A stretch of 64,000 bases of DNA from Scheffersomyces stipitis CBS 6054 (taxonomy: Eukaryota; Ascomycota; Pichiomycetes; Serinales; Debaryomycetaceae), in NCBI RefSeq assembly GCF_000209165.1, contig NC_009068.1:2418001-2482000 (forward strand). Direction: 5' to 3'. The notes beneath the pieces are model-generated. The model made no database searches. It was not told the DNA's origin and was given only the letters and a program-made list of their open reading frames with translations. Within the stretch, counting starts at the first letter, position 1, and every line of letters starts with the position of its first letter. Of this stretch, positions 40,173 through 48,182 are shown in pieces. The position numbers and the translations under genes are program-made.

Positions 40173-41204
40173 ATGTTCAGAACGCAGTTGATGCGGCCAT
40201 TTGGCGCCAAAGTCGGGAAGGTTTCATTTTTCAACAACGCCAATCTCGTCTCTCTTTCTTTGGGTAACATGAAAAGCTCCCTTAAGCCATCTTTGATGTC
40301 GCTAGCTCCAGTAAACTCAATGAGATCCAATATCCAGATCCTCCAGTCGTCAATGAATCCATTACTGCGAGTTACATCGATTTCTGTGTCGCATACAAAG
40401 CGAACCATGGTGAGTAGTTCTAGAAGATTGGCTAGAAACGATACCTGGACCAGATACAATCGGTATTATAAGAATACCAGGTGGAATAAGTTGAAGGGTC
40501 CAGCCATATTTACAGCACTATTTTGCATTGGAACAACTATTGCCACCCCATATTTGTTCGACTATACCCCCTTGGCTTATTTCAAGAGACACCCTTCCAA
40601 TTTTGTGTATGCACTTATAGCTCTTAATGGTGGCGTCTTTTTGATGTGGAGAGTACCAGCATTATCTAGATTTGTGCACAAATACGCCATTGTTGTCAAA
40701 GACCGTCTTCAAACCAACTGGGCCATGTTGGGTTCATCTTTTTCGCATCAGAGCTTCATGCACCTCTTTGTAAACATGTTTGTGTTGCAATCGTTTGGTA
40801 CGTCTTTAGCTGTGACTGTGGGTGTAGCTAATTTCACAGTGTTGTATCTTAACGCTGCCGTTCTATCCTCATTTGTCTCTATAGCCATTCCAACGTTGAT
40901 GAGATCTTCGTTGGCTTCGGCTTCGTTGGGGGCCTCTGGTGCTATATTTGCTGTCATGGGTGCCTTTTCGTACTTGTTTCCACATGCTCCAATCGGATTC
41001 TTCTTTATTCCAATTCCAGGTGGAGCCTGGACTTTGTTCTTGGGCTTGACCGGTTGGAACATCGCCGGTACCATCTTGAGATGGGGAACTTATGACTATG
41101 CTGCCCATCTTGGAGGTTCTATTGTAGGTATATTCTACGGCTGGTGGTTCAATAAGAAGAGACAAGAAGCTTTTGAAAGAAGAAGATCCTCCTTCAGATT
41201 TTGA
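40173..41204 (+). CDS. PCP1: Mitochondrial rhomboid protease
   Basis: A 343-residue intramembrane serine protease of the mitochondrial inner membrane. Pcp1 processes Mgm1 (OPA1) and Ccp1. The catalytic serine lies in GASGAIF (Ser255) and the histidine in AAHLGG (His312), almost the same positions as in S. cerevisiae Pcp1 (346 residues). The N-terminal about 90 residues are basic and hydroxylated (MFRTQLMRPFGAKVGKV..., later RRLARNDTWTRYNRYYKNTRW), as expected of a presequence. Six or so membrane helices follow, including the FMHLFVNMFVLQSFG segment that supplies the oxyanion-hole region. I chose ATG 40173 as the first ATG in frame; it gives the expected family length. Confidence 0.95.
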   Translation: MFRTQLMRPFGAKVGKVSFFNNANLVSLSLGNMKSSLKPSLMSLAPVNSMRSNIQILQSSMNPLLRVTSISVSHTKRTMVSSSRRLARNDTWTRYNRYYKNTRWNKLKGPAIFTALFCIGTTIATPYLFDYTPLAYFKRHPSNFVYALIALNGGVFLMWRVPALSRFVHKYAIVVKDRLQTNWAMLGSSFSHQSFMHLFVNMFVLQSFGTSLAVTVGVANFTVLYLNAAVLSSFVSIAIPTLMRSSLASASLGASGAIFAVMGAFSYLFPHAPIGFFFIPIPGGAWTLFLGLTGWNIAGTILRWGTYDYAAHLGGSIVGIFYGWWFNKKRQEAFERRRSSFRF

Positions 41205-41486
41205 ATTGAGTTACACGAAGCACCTCTACAAATAATCTTGTAGTCGTCTCTTGTACATAGATAATTAGATTATCACACAGGCACTACAACGGTTTCTTAT
41301 GGTTGGATAAGTTATATTACAAACATTTATAAATGCTTTTCTAGTAACGTCTATATATACGGTTGAAAGTTATGCAGAAGTGAGGTTGTGGGCTCTCAGT
41401 CGAATGTAGCCCCAAATATAGATTAGAATCAAATGTATGAGCCATGCTTATTATGCAAATGTTTTGTTTGTTCGAAAACTCTGTGA

Positions 41487-42101
41487 TCAGGCGAAGGAAA
41501 CGCTCTTTGTTTTCTTCCTTGGTTGGTCAGTTTCTTCATCTTCGATCTTCTTGGCTGCTTTGGCGTTCTTTCTTCTGTTGGATCTTGCTACAGAAGCCCT
41601 ATTCTTCAATTCAGACTTCTTTCCTTCCAACTTGTCCATTTTCTGTTGTTCCTTTCTTTCTATTTCCTTCTTCTTTAATTCTCGCAATTCTTCCAATCTT
41701 CTCGACTTTTCCAACTTACTTTCGTTTACCACGTCATATTTATCGTTGATAGACTTGACCAATCTGGACAAGGTCAAAGTATCATTGTCATCAACAAATT
41801 TCTTGCCCTTTTTTCCTTTTTTGGCACGAACACCTGGTATGATAGCCTTGTTAAGTGTGGGTATGTCTAGCTGGTCTTCACGGTATTCTTTCCCATTTTT
41901 GGCACCATATAATCTTATCTTTGCTTGTTGTTTCTTAACTACTCTTTTACTTAACTTCTTGACTTTGGATTTTTCTGTGAGCTTAGGCTGGTTAGCCATA
42001 AGGTTTCTGGCAGAGGCATCTGAGAAGACTTCCGACTCGTTGGCACGGGTCTTGTTCTGAGTCTTACTCCTTTTGGCTGTTTTTGACTGTCTAGGGGCCA
42101 T
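41487..42101 (-). CDS. LOC1: Loc1, nucleolar protein for ASH1 mRNA localisation and 60S assembly
   Basis: A 204-residue, very basic protein, the same length as S. cerevisiae Loc1 (204). Shared blocks include [104 protein letters not shown] and the C-terminal KSVSFA. Loc1 is a nuclear double-stranded RNA-binding protein that helps retain ASH1 mRNA in the nucleus and takes part in pre-60S maturation. The second half is a long charged helix. Its promoter has TCACGTGA (42191-42198) and a PAC-like GCGATGA (42175-42181), next to tRNA-Glu. Confidence 0.95.
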   Translation of the reverse strand: MAPRQSKTAKRSKTQNKTRANESEVFSDASARNLMANQPKLTEKSKVKKLSKRVVKKQQAKIRLYGAKNGKEYREDQLDIPTLNKAIIPGVRAKKGKKGKKFVDDNDTLTLSRLVKSINDKYDVVNESKLEKSRRLEELRELKKKEIERKEQQKMDKLEGKKSELKNRASVARSNRRKNAKAAKKIEDEETDQPRKKTKSVSFA

Positions 42102-42174
42102 CTTAGAGTTTTTTACTATTATATCAACTTAATTCATAGGAAATATAAATCAGTAGAAGTGAAAAAAAATACCT

Positions 42175-42198
42175 GCGATGAACATCACGATCACGTGA
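42175..42198. promoter_or_regulatory. PAC-like and CACGTGA boxes upstream of LOC1
   Basis: GCGATGA at 42175-42181 and TCACGTGA at 42191-42198, about 75-100 bp before the LOC1 ATG (minus strand). Confidence 0.55.
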
Positions 42199-42216
42199 TA
42201 AAGATATTAATATATT

Positions 42217-42222
42217 AAAAAA
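42217..42222 (-). terminator. Pol III terminator of tRNA-Glu
   Basis: Six A residues on the plus strand (a T run on the transcribed strand) beginning four bases after the tRNA 3' end. Confidence 0.8.
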
Positions 42223-42225
42223 TAC

Positions 42226-42297
42226 TTCCGATACCGGGAGTCGAACCCGGGTCTGCTCGGTGAAAGCGAACCGTGCTAGCCGTTACACTATATCGGA
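42226..42297 (-). tRNA. tRNA-Glu(UUC)
   Basis: A 72-nt intronless tRNA. Acceptor TCCGATA pairs with TATCGGA, the anticodon stem GTTCG pairs with CGAGC around the loop CTTTCAC (anticodon TTC), and the T loop is in GGGTTCGACTC. The discriminator is A at 42226. It closely resembles S. cerevisiae tRNA-Glu(UUC). Confidence 0.95.
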
Positions 42298-44523
42298 TAA
42301 TAATTAAATTTCATGGTCAGTACTTTTTCTCCACTCTTTGAAAATCACGTGATTTTTATCACCTGCGTTTTATCACATGCTTTTCAAAAAATTGTTATTA
42401 AAATTTTATTCTTCAAAGGTTTTCATTCTTAGGAGTTTCCTCTTGGTTGGCCCATGCTACATTGGGTGATAATGGCCTTTATCTCTGGTTTATAGCTGTT
42501 TATATGGGTTAGTATGGTTAATGTATGCTGTTAAAAAAAAAAGTTTTTTTCTAAGGATTTCAATATCACCCGGAGGTTTTTTTATTTGGATTTCTTCCAC
42601 CCCTTAGTATGGATTAGAGGAAGATTTATGTACTATGTACTAAAAGGTTTGACTCCTCCAATACATGCCATTTCTTAAAACAGTGAAAAAAACTCTAGTT
42701 TAGTCTTTCGATTTCCTCCAAACCTTGTTATGGATCAAAGAAGTATTTATATAATATGCAGTTTAAATGTAGGGCTTTTTCGTAACCCATATCATTTGGT
42801 TTAAAGAATTCAATTTCGTTAAAAAACTTCTAGGAAGGTAAGACTTTACACTTACCATTTCATATGAAAAGGAATTCCATCGATAACTTTGATATAGCCA
42901 TTGGATTGCAAGTTCATCATATGGAATTCAGTTGGTTAATATGTTATTTTTACTTGCTTATCTTTATGCATTATCGGTGCCTGCAGCTGCTTTAATGAAT
43001 TTGAAGTTCTTGTTGAGAATGATAGCTTCATTAATGATGAATTCTTCAATTGCTTGAACAGGCACATTCTTCAGTTTTCATAATTCTGTTGAGTTCGATG
43101 ACGAGAAGTGTTAAGACACGGTAATAGATTTGCTGATTTAGATGCGAGAAGTAAGCAAGCTGTGATAATGTTGACGCCATGGTTGGCATTCAACAGGACG
43201 ACCATATTCGCAGGGGATGGGGGTGTAAATGAAGACTCGTTACGTAGTCTAGAAACAGACCCTGATGATGGAGGTTTCTTGGCTATGGTTGCCAGCAATG
43301 CTGAATCGGCAGGCGACTTCAAGTGTGCTACAATTTTAAGTACAAACAGCACTTGATCTATCTGTCACAATGAGAATAATAACTCAGTTGAATAGGCGGA
43401 CAATGAAAAGGACGCTGTAGTAGTAATAACTATGCAATACAGCACAACATTGTTGTGGTAGAGGCGACACATACTCCGGCTTTTACTTTAATTGCGACCA
43501 GTTAGCTCTGATTTCTCCAGTTATCAATGGTAATGTGTTCTACTGGTTGTCTCATGTTCTTTCGTAAATAGCTTTTTCATATCAAAATAGAAAATACTTC
43601 TTTTTCTTATCCTAGTAGTTGAGGTTTACCCGAGTACACTAGTCTGTTGTCACTGCTGGAATTCTGACAATCTGACTTGTGAACTAAGATGAGCAAAAGT
43701 TCAAAATCCAGTGAGTATATTATGCCTTTTGGCATTTTTTCCCCAAAAACTGTGCTCAAAGCTCATCGACACACTTGATTTTATTAATGTTTCGATGTAT
43801 TTTCATGACAGCGTAGTAAAAAAGCTTGAGCATTCATCTAAGCAAAGTTAGGTAAATCGATTTGGTGGGCATTTTTGAAACTCGTGATTATGAATCTATA
43901 CTTTGCGCTCGCAAGTTTGACTGCGAAAACTGGGATACATTTCAACAAAAATAGCTTAGCTACTGACGGCATTGTCTTATCAAATATGGCCACTCTCCCA
44001 ATCGTATGAACTGGACAAACTCAGGTTTTCAGCAAAATAGTTACAGCACTCAGGTCTCTAAGCAATATAAAATGGTTTTTACTCAATCATTGAATTTAAA
44101 GATTCCAATAAGGACACAGAACAGTGGCACGATTTACAGAACATTCCCCAATATTTTACGGATATTTTCTTAAGAGACTCGACATCTACATATTGTCTAC
44201 TCAATAATCGCATCATATGAATATGCTTAAAGAAACTTTCAGGCCAATACATAAAATCAGGGGAACAGAATCGAGCAGTTTCATTGGCTGATTGTATCCC
44301 CTATCTCAAGCATAATGCAACCTTGAGACAAGATAGGAAAAATGGTGCGACCCAAAGGCCGAGTCTAGATAACGAATTTCAGCCCTCATTAGGATAAAAA
44401 TATGTATAAATAGCCGAACGGAGTATATCATGCTATAAGTTCTCCACAACTGGATTGGTAAAGGCAGAATAGTATTAAGAGTTTAGAAGGCTTTCAAAAT
44501 CACATTATCAGTTCAACAATAAG
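42298..44523. other. Intergenic between tRNA-Glu and formamidase gene
   Basis: 2.2 kb. A perfect TCACGTGA-centred palindrome (AAATCACGTGATTT) lies near 42343-42356, just upstream of the tRNA, and a diverged direct repeat at 42588-42645/42709-42766. A stretch near 43071-43356 is open on both strands (93 and 82 codons) without recognisable product. The last 120 bp contain a TATAAATA element and GATAA/GATAGG sites in front of the formamidase gene. Confidence 0.5.
42588..42766. repeat. Diverged direct repeat, two copies of about 58 bp
   Basis: Copies at 42588-42645 and 42709-42766 share GATTTC(C/T)TCCA, CCTT-GTATGGAT and A-ATTTAT, roughly 70% identical by eye. Possibly eroded remains of a tRNA-associated element; no LTR ends recognised. 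Confidence 0.6.
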
Positions 44524-45804
44524 ATGAGTAATCCAATTCGTTATGTTACCAAGGTCGACTTGAACAAGCCAGGTGACGAACAACCTCAAGTACACAACAG
44601 ATGGCACCCAGATGTTCCCTTTACTGAAACCATCAAGCAGGGTGAAACTGTCAAAATTGAGTGTTTGGACTGGACAGGAAACCAGATAGTCAATTCGGAC
44701 GACGCAGACGATATCAAGAACGTGGACTTATCTAGAATCCACTATTTATCTGGGCCATTCAACATTGAAGGAGCCAAACCTGGAGATGTCCTTGTCGTAG
44801 AAATCAAAGATGTGCAACCTTTAGATAGACAGCCATGGGGTTACTGTGGAATATTCCATAAAACTAACGGTGGAGGGTTCCTTGACAAATTCTATCCTGA
44901 AGCAGCCAAGGCTATATTCGATTTGGAAGGTATCCATGCTACATCTAGACATATCCCCAATGTCAAATTCACTGGTCTTATTCATCCTGGCATTATGGGG
45001 ACAGCACCTTCTGCTGAAGTATTGGCTGAATGGACTGCACGTGAAGGAAAACTAGTTGCTGCAGAGCAGCATGCGCACGATACCGCGGTTGCAAATCTTC
45101 CCCTTTCAGTAAATGCCCATGGAGGCCTGGCAACTGGCGATTTGGCTGAAAAGATAGCCACTGAAGGAGCACGCACCATTCCTGGAAGACCCGAACATGG
45201 AGGTAACTGCGATATCAAGAATCTCTCCAGAGGCTCCAAGTGCTATTTCCCAATCTACGTTGATGGCGCCAAGCTTTCTGTAGGAGACTTGCACTTCTCA
45301 CAAGGTGATGGTGAAATATCCTTCTGTGGAGCAATTGAGATGCCTGGAGTACTCACCATCAACTGTAAAGTCATCCCTGGAGGAATGGAAAAGTTGTCTT
45401 TGAAGTCTCCCATGTTCATTCCAGGAGATGTCCCCAACCAGTACGGCCCTTCCAGATACTTGACTTTTGAAGGTTTCTCAGTTGACGAGGAAGGTGAACA
45501 GAAGTTCTTATGTGCTACTACAGCCTATAGACAAGCCTGTATCAGAGCAATTGAATACTTGAGAAGATTTGGTTACAACGATTACCAGATTTACTTATTC
45601 TTGTCAACTGCTCCAGTAGAAGGACATATTGCAGGTATTGTTGATGTTCCAAATGCATGTACTACTCTTGGAATTCCAATTGATATCTTTGAATTCGATA
45701 TCAGACCTGAAGCTGAGCCAGTCAAAATCGATCAGGGAAATTGCGCTTTCGTAAAGGGGACAGATCATCCTGTGACGTATGACTTCAAGGATTTCATAAA
45801 GTGA
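44524..45804 (+). CDS. Formamidase (FmdA/AmdA family)
   Basis: A 426-residue amidohydrolase of the acetamidase/formamidase family, which hydrolyses formamide to formate and ammonia in the cytosol. Family landmarks include MSNPIRYVTKVDLNKPGDEQP..VHNRWHPDVPF, TGNQIVNSDDADDIKNVDLSRIHYLSGPFNIEGAKPGDVLVVEI, GFLDKFYPEAAKAIFDLEG, GLIHPGIMGTAPS, RPEHGGNCDIKNLSRGSKCYFPIYVDGAKLSVGDLHFSQGDGE and YLFLSTAPVEGHIAGIVDVPNACTTLGIP. The whole length matches fungal formamidases (about 410-430). GATAA/GATAGG motifs upstream would suit nitrogen-catabolite control by GATA factors (inference). It is convergent with a TauD-type dioxygenase, with about 130 bp between the stops. Confidence 0.92.
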   Translation: MSNPIRYVTKVDLNKPGDEQPQVHNRWHPDVPFTETIKQGETVKIECLDWTGNQIVNSDDADDIKNVDLSRIHYLSGPFNIEGAKPGDVLVVEIKDVQPLDRQPWGYCGIFHKTNGGGFLDKFYPEAAKAIFDLEGIHATSRHIPNVKFTGLIHPGIMGTAPSAEVLAEWTAREGKLVAAEQHAHDTAVANLPLSVNAHGGLATGDLAEKIATEGARTIPGRPEHGGNCDIKNLSRGSKCYFPIYVDGAKLSVGDLHFSQGDGEISFCGAIEMPGVLTINCKVIPGGMEKLSLKSPMFIPGDVPNQYGPSRYLTFEGFSVDEEGEQKFLCATTAYRQACIRAIEYLRRFGYNDYQIYLFLSTAPVEGHIAGIVDVPNACTTLGIPIDIFEFDIRPEAEPVKIDQGNCAFVKGTDHPVTYDFKDFIK

Positions 45805-45937
45805 TTGAAGATTATGCACCGAATACTTCTGTGATTCATGAATTTTATTTAAAAGACAAGATTTATTGAAATACTAAAAAGAACTATTAAAATTTTGTAA
45901 ACTTCACCTGGAAGGAACAAGTAAGCTCGAAATAAGT

Positions 45938-47074
45938 CTACTGGTAGTCTGGACCCTTGTACAACTTATTTTCGTCTGGAGTGTTCAAGTCCTTCAAGTC
46001 GTAGACTGGTCTTTCAGCTTGAGGAGTGATTCTGTAAGCCAATCTAGCTTCGCTAGTGTCCCAGTCCAAGATAGCAGAGTGAACGACTCTTCTGTTATCC
46101 CAGACAACAACAGTGTTAGCCTCCCACTTAGCTCTTGCTTGCAAGTCGTGAGAGTTGTTGATGTGGTTCAACAAGAAAGTCAACAAGTAGTCGGATTCTT
46201 CTTCTTTCAATTCGACAATCTTTCTGGAGAAACCAGAGTTGATGAAAAGAGCCTTTTCACCAGTGACTGGGTGAGTTCTGACCAAAGGATGAATGTTCTG
46301 TACTGGGTCTCTCTTGACGACACCACCATTCTTTCTAGAAAAGTTGGCTTGTTCCACAGCACTGTGCAAGACGTGCAAACCTTCCAATCTCTTCTGGAAT
46401 TCTGGAGACAAACGGTTGTAAGCTTCAACGGTGTCAGCAAACAAAGTGTCACCACCTGATTCTGGTCCTTCGACAACGGCGAGGAAAGTAGTTCCTGGAG
46501 GTTGCAATTCGTAGGTAACATCGGAATGGAAGCCAACCAAGTTGTTTCTGTGTTCAAAGAGATCCTTTACATCTGGACGTCTGTACACAACGTGCAACTC
46601 TGGGTGGTCCTTTGGAGCACCTGAAGTTGGGTGGATGTGCAAAGGACCGAAGTGTCTACCGAGCTCAGTCTGGAAGGCTGGACCCTTGGAAGCGAGGTCT
46701 TGGTCTCTGAAGACAACGAGACCTCTCTTTGCTACGAACAAAGCTAATTCATCCTTACCGGCAGAGTCCAACTGAGAAAGCTGAACACCAAAGACTTCGG
46801 TTCCCAACTTTGGAGTGATGTTCTTAGTCTTGAACTCGGTTCCCTTGTTGAACAAGTTTGGAAGGGCTGGGTCAGCCTTAGTACCAGCATCGATGTGCTC
46901 TTGGAATTGCAAGGGTTCGTACTTTTCAGCCTTGTTCCATGTTGGCAAGTAGTCTGGAGCCTTGGAAATGACCTTGAATTCCTTAGCGACCGACAAGTAG
47001 CCTTCGTGGTCTGCGTCTTCGTCTTCTACTCTGCTGTAGACGGTGTTTGGGTTTGTGTAACGAACTGGAGCCAT
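45938..47074 (-). CDS. Fe(II)/2-oxoglutarate dioxygenase, TauD/Jlp1-like
   Basis: A 378-residue TauD/TfdA-family dioxygenase. S. cerevisiae Jlp1, the nearest characterised yeast relative, oxidatively desulfonates alkylsulfonates and taurine to release sulfite. The iron-binding facial triad is visible: His183 and Asp185 in GFHSDVTY and His332 in NRRVVHSA. An arginine for 2-oxoglutarate follows in EARLAYRI (Arg344 or Arg348). LGRHFGPLHIHP and the SGGDTLFADTVEAYNRLSPEFQ segment are typical of the family. Codon bias suggests good expression. A TATATATA element lies about 100 bp upstream. The exact substrate (sulfonate, sulfate ester or other) cannot be told from sequence. It lies tail-to-tail with the formamidase gene. 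Confidence 0.9.
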   Translation of the reverse strand: MAPVRYTNPNTVYSRVEDEDADHEGYLSVAKEFKVISKAPDYLPTWNKAEKYEPLQFQEHIDAGTKADPALPNLFNKGTEFKTKNITPKLGTEVFGVQLSQLDSAGKDELALFVAKRGLVVFRDQDLASKGPAFQTELGRHFGPLHIHPTSGAPKDHPELHVVYRRPDVKDLFEHRNNLVGFHSDVTYELQPPGTTFLAVVEGPESGGDTLFADTVEAYNRLSPEFQKRLEGLHVLHSAVEQANFSRKNGGVVKRDPVQNIHPLVRTHPVTGEKALFINSGFSRKIVELKEEESDYLLTFLLNHINNSHDLQARAKWEANTVVVWDNRRVVHSAILDWDTSEARLAYRITPQAERPVYDLKDLNTPDENKLYKGPDYQ

Positions 47075-48182
47075 TATTGAAACTGAGTAGATCTCTGTGT
47101 AGAAGCTATTGAGAGCTGTAGTAATAGACTTTTTAGATCATGAATAAATCTCATAATTAAAGCTGGTACCTTGCCATATATATACTTGTCTGGGGTTATC
47201 CCTTTCTGAACAACTTTTGCAATCGGTAGTGCATAAAGTTGCAACATTTGCGATCTGTGCTGCAACTAAGGAAATTTCCATGCACGATGTCATAATTGTG
47301 GCACTCTGACTCCACACAATTGAGAATAGACCCATTCCTCCTGAACTGCTGGAACTAAGACTACAAGGAGGATGTGAAGAGTGATGGGCTGCGGGATTAT
47401 GTACTATTTAGGAAGTGGTTGCTTACAAATACCTACTCGTTTGCAACTTCTGGACAGGGGCCCCCGTTATGGCTCAGTTCAATGTAGGACAAGCCCATGG
47501 CTATCACGTATTTTGTAGAAAAAAATCCTAACCCATTGCTCATATCTCGACCTTGTGTTTCTCCACATTGGTAGCACATTTTGAGCTTCTTTGAGAGTGT
47601 TGATGATTGTGCTTGATGTTGTTAGCTGTGTATTCGGCAAAGCTTCAACCGATCCGAGGTCCGAAGCGAAGACAAAAAGAGATGTAGCCCCGAATTTAGA
47701 TCTATTTCTATTTCTATTTAATTAGCAAAGAGATCTGTGGCACATCAACCTTATCTCGTGAATTTCGAAAATCGCTATGACAATTGGTTTGAATTCAATC
47801 CACATCGTACGAGAGGAGACGTGGATGGAAGTGACAAGAAGTACAAGAAATGTAGAACAAGAAATGTAGAACAATCAATCCTAGAAAACACCACAGGAAA
47901 TAGAGCATGTTGGATTCAGAGAATCAATTTTCTGTCGGGTCGTATGAACCTCTCCAGGAAGAAAAGCTGAAGCAGCAGCTTCGATAAGTTATGTCGCGTG
48001 TCGTCGGTCGCTCGCAATGTCGCGATGTTGCAATCTTCATATCAGCAGCAAATTAGAGCTCTATCTATATCAATCAGCCTGTACACGACCAATCTTATGA
48101 ATTTCTCAGTTCTGAATCTGATGCAATTTCACAACCAAAAGTAATAAACTCTTGCAATCGGAGCCATTTGTTGCGTGTGACA
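47075..48182. other. Divergent intergenic, dioxygenase/NEL1-like
   Basis: 1.1 kb promoter region for both genes. TATATATA is near 47176. No RNA gene or other ORF recognised. Confidence 0.5.
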
